This document shows positions 11,801-21,700 of a DNA stretch of 64,000 bases, piece after piece; within the stretch, counting starts at the first letter, position 1; the number at the start of each line of letters is the position of its first letter. The position numbers and the translations under genes are program-made. Location of the stretch: the NCBI RefSeq assembly GCF_010183535.1, contig NC_071332.1:2666001-2730000 (forward strand), written 5' to 3'. Below the pieces are notes generated by a model that searched no databases, had not been told where the DNA came from, and saw nothing but the letters and a program-made list of their open reading frames with translations. This DNA is from Caenorhabditis remanei. Its lineage: Eukaryota; Nematoda; Chromadorea; Rhabditida; Rhabditidae.

Positions 11801-14800
11801 AGCAACGACGTCGGAAAAGCCTTCAGAAGACACCGATTCACACGACGGAGGAAATGGAGGCGGCGACGCCGACGAGTTCGAGTTGTCCGATAGGATCCGT
11901 GAAAAAAGTTCGTAAGAGAAACGTGCGACCGTTCGGTTATCGACGACGTCATCGATGACGTCACCACTCCACCACCACCTCTGCATGCTTCTTCTGTTCA
12001 CTCGTTTTTTTCACTTCTTACAACTGCGCTCTACCGAAACCGAGGGAAATATTGTGCGAAACTGAGAGACGCAGAGAAAAAGAGAAATTTTTCAAGGGGA
12101 TTTCGATGGAGCGCAGTTGTAAGCACAGTGTCGAGCTATTAGCTTAGCAAAGTGCTTACAACTGCGCTCCACCGAAATCCCCTTTGAAAAGTGTCTCTTT
12201 TTCTCTGAATCTCTCAATTTCGCACACTATTTTCTTGGGTTTCGATAGAGCGCGGTTGCCGGAAGCGTGTGTTGTGTTGTTTCGTCATTTTCCTTTGTTT
12301 TGCACCCGTTTTGCACCCACTTTTGTTTATATTTTGGTAAGCGCGCTCTATGGAGAAAAGTGAGATTTTTGAATGATTTTTGCACTGAAAATAGAGAAAA
12401 AAAGTTGAAATTGCGAAAAATGGTGCATTTGGTTGAAAATTAGCAAAAATTCACTGTTTTTCGGTTTTTTTTCGCTCAAAATATCGAAAAAAAAACGCAA
12501 AATTATGAATTTGATAGAAAATTTCAGTTTTTGCAAGTGCGCTCTGTGGAAAATTGAAGCATTTTTTTCCAAAAATTGAAAAAAATCGATTTTTAGTCAC
12601 AAATTTATGGTTTTAGTCAATTTTTGCTATAAAAATAAGCCAAAAATCTAATTCTTGGCCCAAAAATGAGTTTTCCAATGTTCTTGACTTCACAGATGCA
12701 CCATTTCTTGGCCAAAAAAAATTCTGCGGTTTTCAGTTAATAAAAAACTTGAAAACCTGAAAAAAGTGCTTGGAAACGTATTTTCGTCCTAAAAACCAGA
12801 GTTTTCGTGCATTTTTCGACCGATTTTTGACCAGATGCACCATGTGTAACCACTTTTTTGCGAAAATTGCGAAAAAACCGGAAATTTGAAAAAAAAAATC
12901 ATACCAGATGCACCATTTTTTTCAAAAATCTACACTTTTCTCAAATCACTCAAATTCTACTTTTCTCCGTAGAGCGCACTTGCACACCAATGCTAGCCTC
13001 CTCATCAATAGAGCGCACTTGCTCCATTGTATTTTTAAATCCCCCACTAATTTCATAATAATAATAATTCTCTTGGCTCCGCCCATCCATTGCATGTTTT
13101 ATCCCAACCACCGTGTGTCTTATAAATGGTTTTGAAACCAAGCGAAGAAAAAAAAATAATTGCATGATCAACAAAAAATCGATAATCGATCGGAGAATGG
13201 ATCGGCGATGGAGACGACTATCGGGAGGTACATATTGTGATTGCTTGCTTTTTTGGTTTTTGCACACTCACTTACACTCACTCACAAATGCAAACGCGCT
13301 CCACTGGAATTCGCAAAATTCTGGCGGAAATTTGAATTTTTAGTGATTTTTTTGTTGAATTTCCCGCTCAATCGATAATTATAGGAACTAAGAAGTCGGG
13401 GACACAATCGAACGACAGCCGGCCGAAATCTGAAATTAGAATTGACACGAAAAGTGAAAGTGCCGACAGAAGTGAGAGAGATCACAGACGACGATGAGAC
13501 GCAGAGAGTGGAAGACAAGAAGAGTCATAAGAAGAGGAAGAGTTTCACGCGGTGTGCTGGTAAGTTGATGGAAACGCGCTCTAGTGAGAAAATTCCGGAA
13601 AAATCTGTGAAAAAATCGTGAAAAACGGCCTAAAATGAAGCGAATTAGAAAATCGCTCCGTGTACTCCTCGTGGACAAGACGAAAATTGAAAATTGAAAT
13701 TTTGAGTCGATTTTTTTCCGATTTGGTAGGAAAAACTAGTATCGAACAGTCCGAAATCGATTAAAATGAGATATTTTGAATATTCACGTCGTGTACTACA
13801 CGTGGACAAGAGGAATTTTCGAATTTGAAATTTTTTGACGTTTTTTTGTGAAAAACTTGTTTCTGAAGTGGTTTTTAGTTTATTTTGAAGTTTTTTTGCT
13901 TGTTTTCCTTCAAATTCGACAAAAAACAGAAGAGAATGGGGTATTTTGAAAATTCGCGTCGTGTACTCCTTGAGGACAAGAGGAATTTTTGAATTTAAAA
14001 TTTTTTGACGATTTTTTTCGATTTGACAGTGTAAACATGTATAGGACAGTCCGAAATCGATTAAAATGAGATATTTTGAAAATGCACGTCGTGTACTCCA
14101 CGTGGACAAGAGCAATTTTTGAATTTGAAGTTTCGAGTCGGTTTTTTTGTGAAAAACTTGTTTCTGAAGCTGTTTGTGGTCTATTTTTGAGTTTATCCAC
14201 TTTCTTTCTGAGCGATGGAGCGAAAAACAGATGAGAATGAGCTATTTTGAAAAAATACCTCGTGTACTCCACGTGGACAAGACGAAAATTGCAATTTTAA
14301 ATTTTGAGTCGATTTTTTCCGGTTTGACGGTAAAAACTAGTGTAAGGCATTCAAAATTCAGTGTAAACAATATATTGTGGAAATTGTCCTCGTGTACTCC
14401 ACGTGGACAAGAGGAATTTTGGAATTTGAAATTTTGAGTCGATTTTCATCAATTTTCGAGGGTTTTCACGCTCTACCGAAACGTTTCGATGTTGTTTGTT
14501 CATTGGAGCGCACTTACTTCTTTATCACTTTCTAAAACTTCATGAATTCTTAATTTCAGACGACGTGCCAGACCCTCAAAAACGCCACGAAGGTACGCCA
14601 GATGACGACGATCAACCGGGTCCATCGACGTCGAAATCACTCGGCCGCCGTCCTCGGAGTACACGTGAACAAGTGGAATCCACGGCGTCAGCGTCTTCGG
14701 AACAGAAGACACCAAATGGTCGAGGACGATATAGAAGACGTCGTGGCGGGAAAGCGGAGGATTCAGATGATGAGCCGACGGAGGACGAGACGGTGAGCAC

Positions 14801-17800
14801 AGATGAGGAGGCGGAGCTAACGACGCCCCGCCCACATCAAGCACCGGAGAAGGGAAAACCGAGAGGACGGAAACCGGGAAAGAAGAGGAAATCGGTGTCC
14901 GGGAAGAAATTTCCACCGAATTTTGGAGTCCGCGAGGACAAGAAGGTGGAGAAGGCGGAAGAATCAGAGGAAGAGAAGGTTGAGAAGAAGCAGGAGGAGG
15001 CGGAGCTTGAGAGGACTGCTGGAAGTGAGGCCGAGGAAATTGATCTACTTCATGATGCAATCGATGAGGATATGATGAAGGTTAGTAGTTTGCTTTTTTC
15101 CTGAAAAATCTGTGAAAAAATCGGTGAAAAACTGCCTAAAATGAAACAAATTAGAAAATCGCTCCGTGTACTCCTCGTGGACAAGACGAGAATTGCAATT
15201 TGAATTTTTCACCATGTTTTTAAAACGTTCAACAAAGAACCTCGTACTGAACAGTCCGAATTCCATTAAAATAATCCATTTTGAAAATCGGCGTCGTGTA
15301 CTCCTCGTGGACAAGAGGAATTTTCGAATTTGAAATTTCGAATCGATTTTTTTCAAATAACTTGTGTCTGTAGCGATTTTTGGTGTTTTTTGAAAAATTC
15401 CACTCTCTTTACAAATAATTTGACGAAAAACAGATGAGAATGAGGTATTTTGAAAATTCACGTCGTGTACTCCTCGTGGACAAGTAGAAATTAGGGATTT
15501 GAAAATTTTGTCAATTTTTTGCCGAAAAATGTGTTTTTAGCTATTTAAAGTGTAAAAGACCGAAAAACACATTTGACCAGAAAAAAATTGAAAAAAAAAT
15601 CAAGAAACCATCTTTTCTAAAAATCGCGTCGTGTACTCCACGAGGACAAGCGGAGATTCGGTTTTTGAATTTTTTTTGTCAATTTTTGAAAAAAAAAGTA
15701 TTTTCGTGGAAAAAATCTAGAAAAAGTTGAAAAATGAAATCGATTTGTCCACGCGGAGTACAATTTTGAAGTACTTTGAAGTACTTAAGTCTAGGTGATC
15801 TGTTTCTGCAACTGCGCTCCACCGAACTATTTCTCAGAAGTCGCTAATTTTCAGTAGAGCGCACTTTCCGAATCTCGGTACCTAGGTAATAAGAAAGCCC
15901 CCGTCTCTTAGGTCGGAGGGTGTCAATCCGTAGACCCCGCCCCCTTTTTCCGTTAATTAGTCCGCCCATAAGACACACTCTATTCACCGTGGGATTATAA
16001 GGTGTGCGGTGCTAATCCGAAAATGTAAAACGTAATTTCTATAATTCATTGTTTTCACGACTCCCAGGGAGACGGTCGCATGAGAAATGTCATTTTTGTT
16101 GGTTATTACTATTCGAGGCACCTCTTACTGTAGTAACGTGTCGATTTACGTGGCGTAAATCGCATCACCTAACAGTTATTTGAAAACTGAACTGTAGAGC
16201 GCACTTACACGGACGTAAACTGCGCTTAGCTATAGAGCGCACTTTCTAATCCTTAAATTCTCAATTTTTCCAGAACTACAACATCGGCACTCCCGAATCC
16301 TACCACTCCATCTCGCCATCCCCAGCGCCCCCTCCCGAGATGCCACCACCCCAAGAGCCGCCCGTCGAGGAGGATCCGCCCCTTCTCATCTCTGAAGTCA
16401 ACAATCTTACGGTAGCGGAGCCCGTGGAGCCGATGGATGAAGGACAACCGACGGCGCCACCACCACTGATAGCGGACACTTTTGAGGATGACGACGATGA
16501 CGACGACGACGACGTACCGCCCAACTTGTCACCGCAATACGAGAAGAATGAGGTGCATGAGGAGGAGGAGGAAATGGCTCAGGTGGCTCCGGCTCCGCCC
16601 CCACAACACCAGACACCCAACCAACACTCTCATAACTCCCATAACGGTATCCATCAGGAGGAGCAGTATCACGACCCGATGAGTGTCGCAGGTACCTCAT
16701 CAATCCACGTCACACCTCAAATGATGCCTGGCGAAATGAGTCACCACTACTCCCAACCCAACTCCCATCAACAAGTCACCACACCCGGCTCCGGCGGTAT
16801 CCCATCGTGTGGTGGACCGACGACTACAGTACCCCAGAGCACGTACAGTACACCGGAGCAGCAGACGCAGCAGTTCATGAGCCCTCAAATGGCGGGTATG
16901 CCGGCGTCGGTGTCGTCGGTACACTCGGTGCATAATAATAATTCGATGGAGATGGTCGGTGGACCGGCGTCGTTGCAACAGCACACACCCCAACAGCAGT
17001 ATGATATTATGGGACAGGTAAGAGTTGTTTTGACGTATTTTAACTTGTGCGGCATAGGTGCAAAAGGGGCGGAGCCTATAGAAAAGTTAGTGAGAAAATG
17101 GTACGAAAAACAGGCAAAAACGCCTAAAACAAAGCAAATTAGAGAATGGCGCCGTGTATTCCTCGTGGACAAGACGAAAATTGCAATCAGAATTTTTCGG
17201 CATATTTTTTCTTGATTTGACGGTAAAAACTAGTATCAAACAATCCAAAATCAATAAAAATGAGCCTTTTTTTAATTCGTGTCGTGTAGTCCTCGTGAAC
17301 AAGACAAATCCACAGATTTTGAAAATTTCGAGGTTTCAAGAGGATTTTTCGTGGTTTTCAATATTTTCTGCATACTTTTGGTTGAAAAAAGCTGCAAAAA
17401 CTTTAGAAATCGACAAAAATCATCTGAAAGACTAAATTTTTGAGTTTTCAGCGGTTTTTTATCAAATTCTCTAATATGTTGTCATTTTTAACGCGAAAAA
17501 TTGTATACATTGATAGGAAAATCTTTTTGTTTAACAAAAAAACTCAAAATTTGACAAAAATCGGCATTTTTCAAATTCACGTCGTGTAGTCCTCGTGGAC
17601 AAGACAAATTCACAGATTTTGAACATTTTTCGAATTTTTAGGCTGATTTTTTGTGGTTCTGATGCATTTTTTTGGTTGAAAATCTGAAACAAAAACACCT
17701 TTGACAAAAATCAGCTGAAAAAAGTAGAAAATCCAAATTCATCTTGTCCACGTGGCGCTCTCTTAATGATTATAGTTACGGCTTGAGTGAGAACCTAAAT

Positions 17801-18539
17801 ACAAAAAAATCTGGAAAACACGCTACGCGACCGCGCCGCGCCCCAGCACCCCTACACATTTTTCAACTCGAATTTCTTCTAGATGCCACAACAAGACAAC
17901 AACGGTATGGTCGTCAACAACGTGTCCGCAATGGACCAAATGATGCAGCAACACGGTTTCAACAGTCCACCGATGCCAATGGTGGTTCCCCAACAACCAC
18001 CTCAACAACCGTCCCAACAACAACTTCCGCCTCAACAACAACAACCACAAGTTCAACAACAACAACAACAACAAGCTCCACAAGTCCCGCCCACAATCCC
18101 AGTACCCGCCACAACCAACGGCCGCAGGCGGTCTGAATCTGCGGCGGCTACTGGCGGCGCCCGTAAGCAACGCCAACGCTCGACCGCGACGCCCGCGGTC
18201 GCTCCGCCACCGATCGTCCCACAGATGCATTACAACCAGATGATGATGCAACACATGCCGATGGCCGGCTACCCGTTCGGCTATCCCGGCTATCCCACCT
18301 ACCCGCAGATGACCGCGGAGAACGGCGGGTTCTATCAGTACCCTGGGTATTATGGGTTCAACGCGATGCCACAAATGGACGCGAACAACTATCAGCGGTG
18401 GCATCAGATGACGTTCAACCCGCAGCAAATGCAAGATGGAAGTGGAGCGGCGGCCGCCGCGGGTGCGGGCGCGGTCCACTACCCGTTCCCGCCGGGAACT
18501 GGACCAACCATGCCATACTTTCAGAATAATACTCGATAA
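2840..18539 (+). CDS. lsy-12: KAT6/MOZ-type MYST histone acetyltransferase, probable LSY-12
   Basis: Acetylates histone tails in the nucleus. My model joins exons 2840-2974, 3652-3852, 4721-4939, 6782-7137, 8537-8937, 9784-9886, 10189-10294, 11728-11911, 13440-13559, 14560-15080, 16274-17017 and 17883-18539, about 1248 aa. All phases agree. Only the 11911/13440 junction is weak (a poor acceptor; 13385 is another choice). The N-terminus (about 1-185) is disordered and acidic with no PHD finger. Exon 4 has the MYST C2HC finger (CEFC..H..C). Exon 5 has the HAT core: the Lys of FLESKTVFYD, the Cys of SCIMTLP, the acetyl-CoA loop QDMGYGRFLI, and the Glu of PEQPLSDLG. Exons 6-8 give the winged-helix end and KCLDWKP, matching KAT6. 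The tail is acidic/basic, then Pro-, Gln- and Met-rich. Loop residues CYQDM replace the usual QYQRK. Exon 8 can also read on to a stop at 11956, so a short isoform is possible. The alternative identity is another MYST paralogue. Confidence 0.85.
3035..3465. repeat. Duplicated block in lsy-12 intron 1
   Basis: A stretch with GACCCAGTCGACAAAATT and ATGCGCCTTTAAA..TACTGTAGTTGAC occurs at about 3090 and again at about 3328, within two copies of a block of about 220 bp. The CGCCTTTAAAG..ACTGTAGTT string resembles repeats common in Caenorhabditis introns. Confidence 0.7.
3853..4720. other. lsy-12 intron 2, AT-rich
   Basis: Homopolymer-rich (AAAATT/AATTTT) sequence. A hairpin at about 4515-4610 pairs a TTTTCATCGAAAAATGTGAC arm with GTCACATTTTCGATGAAAA. 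I see no gene in it. Confidence 0.6.
5285..5535. repeat. GCGCTC palindromes in lsy-12 intron 3
   Basis: Three consecutive short palindromes, each GCGCTCTACCG, a short AT-rich loop, then CGGTAGAGCGC. They begin near 5288, 5352 and 5488. The first two are near-identical tandem copies of about 64 bp. Confidence 0.75.
5921..6242. repeat. 322-bp near-perfect palindrome in lsy-12 intron 3
   Basis: Arms of about 150 bp start and end with GCGCTCTACCGGACTTGG-type sequence and run inward through GATGTAATGCATCAAAATCA and its complement GATTTTGATGCATTACATC. A detached copy of the right end lies at 6638-6695. Confidence 0.8.
7146..8330. repeat. Minisatellite with higher-order period in lsy-12 intron 4
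   Basis: A degenerate unit of about 30-34 bp (TTTTTAGACGAATTTTCAC plus GAAAAAATCC) fills most of the intron. A distinct block, GCGCTCTATTGAGAATACCC with GGTTTTTGAGCGAAAAA, recurs near 7147, 7400, 7676, 7982 and 8202, so a higher-order unit of about 220-305 bp is repeated five times. Confidence 0.8.
8398..9770. repeat. GCGCTC palindrome cluster, lsy-12 introns 4-5
   Basis: At least eight GCGCTCTACCGAAA..CGGTAGAGCGC foldbacks, at about 8403, 8957, 9079-9150, 9217, 9318-9390, 9450, 9507 and 9670, separated by exon 5 (8537-8937). In intron 5 one copy starts about 20 bp after the splice donor. The blocks at 8941-9150 and 9195-9390 are partial direct duplicates. Confidence 0.75.
9902..10172. repeat. 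Two tandem palindromes in lsy-12 intron 6
   Basis: Two palindromes, about 9902-10014 and 10030-10172, each have outer arms ATGCGCTCTATTGAGA / CCAATAGAGCGCAT and inner arms CGTGTACTCCACGTGGACAA and complement. Together they fill nearly the whole 302-bp intron, so its RNA could fold into two long hairpins. Confidence 0.8.
10428..11125. repeat. CGTGTACTCC palindrome and CCGCCCA hairpins in lsy-12 intron 7
   Basis: A palindrome at about 10433-10613 has arms CGTGTACTCCTCGTGGACAA and complement. Downstream are four small hairpins, GTGGGCGTGG..GGCTCCGCCCAC type, near 10781, 10838, 10968 and 11090. The remainder to 11727 is AT-rich with no gene seen. Confidence 0.7.
12015..12262. mobile_element. Back-to-back GCGCTC foldbacks in lsy-12 intron 8
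   Basis: Two elements, about 12015-12125 and 12150-12262, share ends CTTACAACTGCGCTC and GGAGCGCAGTTGTAAG and an interior with GAGAGACGCAGAGAAAAAG. They are mirror images of each other, so the pair also forms a larger palindrome. Confidence 0.75.
13655..14515. repeat. 301-bp dimeric repeat array in lsy-12 intron 9
   Basis: The string CGTGTACTCC..GTGGACAAGA occurs at about 13659, 13790, 13960, 14090, 14261 and 14391. Spacings alternate at about 130 and 170 bp, so the unit is a dimer of about 301 bp present three times. A GCGCTC foldback closes the array at about 14468-14512. Confidence 0.85.
15160..15870. repeat. Same dimeric repeat in lsy-12 intron 10
   Basis: CGTGTACTCC..GTGGACAAG at about 15165, 15295, 15464 and 15632, with an inverted copy at about 15744, keeps the 130/170 spacing of intron 9. 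A GCGCTC foldback follows at about 15810-15865. The remainder (15870-16260) contains CGATTTACGTGGCGTAAATCG-like dyads and no gene. Confidence 0.8.
17100..17760. repeat. Dimeric repeat copies in lsy-12 intron 11
   Basis: Copies of the CGTGTA(C/T)TCCTCGTGGACAAG string at about 17153, 17282 and 17579, with an inverted copy at about 17742. The first pair again lies about 129 bp apart. Confidence 0.75.
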
Positions 18540-18751
18540 TTCTTGAATTCACTTATGTACTGATTCTTCTGATTCTCACTAGTGCCAATCTCTCACACCT
18601 CGGTCCCTATTTCCCCGCTTTATGCATATATATATTTTTCCAATTTTTTCGATTCCAAAATTCCAAGATTCCAACCTCACATCAAACATTTCATCTGCTA
18701 TTATTTTTTTCAATTGTTATATATTAATTGGTCTAATTAAATACAAGGTAC

Positions 18752-21700
18752 TTATAAATTTATTTTACTAACAGGCATCACAGATCGTCCCCTATGAGAG
18801 GAGGAGTTGATTACGGTAACTGAGATAACTGAGCCGTCACGATTCTTGAAAACTGGATGGGTTAGGTAGAAGATCCACGGGACGATGACGGTCTCACAAT
18901 CATTGCCGAATGGCCGGATTATCATCATGTAATAGGTGTAGGCGGGCACTTGTAGGTAGAGGATCTGAAATTAACAAAAGAATCGAATTCTCCACAAAAT
19001 TTGCGAAATTTTGAGCCCCATATCGACCTATTTTGAAGATTTTTGAGATTTCACCAATGTCGGCGCGCGCGTCGCGGTTATGCGATGCGGTCGAAATTTA
19101 TGAAGTGGTCGGAATATAGTCAATATAAGACTAGCGTCCCCCGCCTCCCGGCGGGCTCCGCAGTACTCGGCTGCGCCTCGTGCGCGGTGCTTAGCAAGTT
19201 TTATATTCAAAAATTAGCTTGCTCGATTTGAAAGAAAATGGAAGAACGTCCAGCTTTTAAATTCAAAACAGCCACACCGACTGATCCTATTTTCCCCGTA
19301 TTCGATCAGAACATTCGAAATTTTTACAATATTTCCTTTCATATTCATTTAGAAAGTTCATACAAAAAACAAAAAAAGCAAAAACGAATAAGAAGGTTTC
19401 GAACCCCTCACCTCACCGATTATCACCCCCGCCCTCTTCCACTGCGCCACTTGTGCACAGAAAAATGCCGTCATGGAGAGAATAGAAAAGAGGGGAGCTC
19501 CTCGCAGCTGTACAATGACACATACAATGACAAAATGGTCAGTGTATTCGAAAAAAATGTCAGTGTAGATTCAGGTTTCTCCATAGAATCGTCCGATATC
19601 AATATTTTTTGATCGGACTTTTTGGTTCCATTAGATCTCGAAATGTTTAGATCGGTGTCAAAAATTCAGAGCGATTCAGTGAATCCAGTGCTCAGGACAG
19701 CGAATGGAAAAAATCCGCCCATGACCGAAAAACCACGAAAATCACAAAATCCGGTTTTCTGAAAGCTTTATCAGCTAAAAGTGTATTGAATTTTACATGG
19801 ATCGATAGAGATTTTTTTTCTACACATTTCCTTTTTTTCGGATCTTGAAATTTCTCAAAACTGAGCGAGTTACAGCCGGTCAAAGTTTTGGGCAGAAAAA
19901 GGGGGATCGATCGATAATTGCTCATTTTTAGACTGTTTTTTGAGTATAACTTGAATGCATCATTTCCAATTTGAAATCTGTTTTTTTAGCCATCTTTCCC
20001 ATGTCAAGTTACATATCTGTACCAAATTTCAAAGCTCTCGGTTCAATACAACGCAAGATATCGAGAGGAAAGTAAAAAATTCGAGAAAAAAAGTCGTCTC
20101 TCTTTTTTTATGGCCATAAATCATAGTTTCACAGATTTCCAGATAATTTTTACATGTCTCGATAGCCTGATGTTCAGAGATTTTAAGTCCAGAATATCCC
20201 CCCGAAATGTTCAAAACTGGCGCCGTACGAAGCAGGAAAAGGCAAAAATCGTGAATTTCTCAAGCCATTTTTTTGAGTGAAAAAAGTTGCTCTTACTTTT
20301 GTGCTCATAACTCTTCCCCGAATGCTCCAAACCCACCTCCTGGCGGTCGCCACCGGCGCCCCAAGTTTTTGTATCACCACAAAAAAGAATTTTTTGAAAA
20401 AGTTGAGAACAAAGAGAGTTATTAAGAAAAATGAGTGCGGACGTTTTTGTGGACATTTTTTTTACCACAAGCTCCGCCCACTCCAAATCGGCACGCCTGT
20501 CCATAGGCGATTTAAGAAGAGGGGCCGACTCAAAACTTCGGAAACTATTCGCATAATCCAAAAATTGCGTTTATTTTGAATTTAGAGCTCAATTTCCGAA
20601 AAATGAAAAAAAAAAAGACTTAAAGGAGGTACGATTGATTTGCATTTATATTGGTTGTGTAGATCAAAAATAGGTATACATTTTTGTAGTTGACAACTTT
20701 CAGATAACTTTGCTAGGTTTCGAGATACAGGCTTCTAAATATTGAAACCTGGCTAAAATTTGAAAAAAAAAGTTACTCAACTTTGACACCCCGTAACTCT
20801 CTCACTTTAGATTGGATATTTTTATTATTATATTGGTTGTGTAGATCAAAACTAGTACTACATTTTTGTAGTTGAAAGTTTTTCGATAGCTATCCACCCT
20901 ACCGAGATACGCGCCGTCTAAGACCAGGGGTGAGGACGAGAGACGCAGAGATAGCAGACGCTCTCGTTTCTCTGCGTCTCCCCTTGTCTTTAAAGACGCA
21001 TAACTCAAAAGCGTGAATAGCTATCAAAAAACTGTCAACTGCAAAATTAAAGCCCTGGTTTTGATCTACACAACTAATATAATTTCGAAAATTTTAAAGT
21101 TTGACAACTCACCGTAAAAATGCAGTAAGTCAAATATGGCATAATCATGGCTACCGTAGTCGCGGTCAGCGAAATTTCCGCTTTTCGACTCCGTGAACTT
21201 TTTGATGTTCCCTGAGTGGCGGCGAGGATTGCACTACGTAATTTGAAGAATAAAATGATGTTGACTAGGAGACAAGCCACCATCCAGAATACTGTGTTGA
21301 TGAGATGAAATATTGAGTTGCGCATCTGAAAAATTATTTTTTTCTGAAAATTGCTCAAAGCCGAAGTCTCGAGGATTCTGAATCCGTTTTCAGAATTTCA
21401 ATACGTCAAGGTTGGGCCGAGATACGGCTTGTCAAAAGTAAAAAAGGACAAAAAAATTTTTTTGAAATTTTTTCAGATTCCGGATTCAGAATCCCCACGT
21501 CTACTTTTTTTTGATTTTCTTTGTTTGGTAGTTTGATCTACAAATATTTCTTAGAATATTTAAGAAAAAACTTAGTCAACCCTACACAACTCATTGAAGC
21601 ATAACTATGTTCATCAATGTTCAAAAAAACTTTTTTCAGTTTTTTGAAAATTTTGAAAATTTTCAAAAAATTAAAAATTTTCAAAGAACACAACTCACCC

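Noticed and set aside
14500..15060. 186-codon minus-strand frame
   Set aside because: Antisense shadow of the lsy-12 exon at 14560-15080, open because of that exon's Glu/Lys codon use.
17823..18479. 218-codon minus-strand frame rich in Leu and Arg
   Set aside because: Antisense shadow of the Gln/Pro-rich terminal exon of lsy-12.
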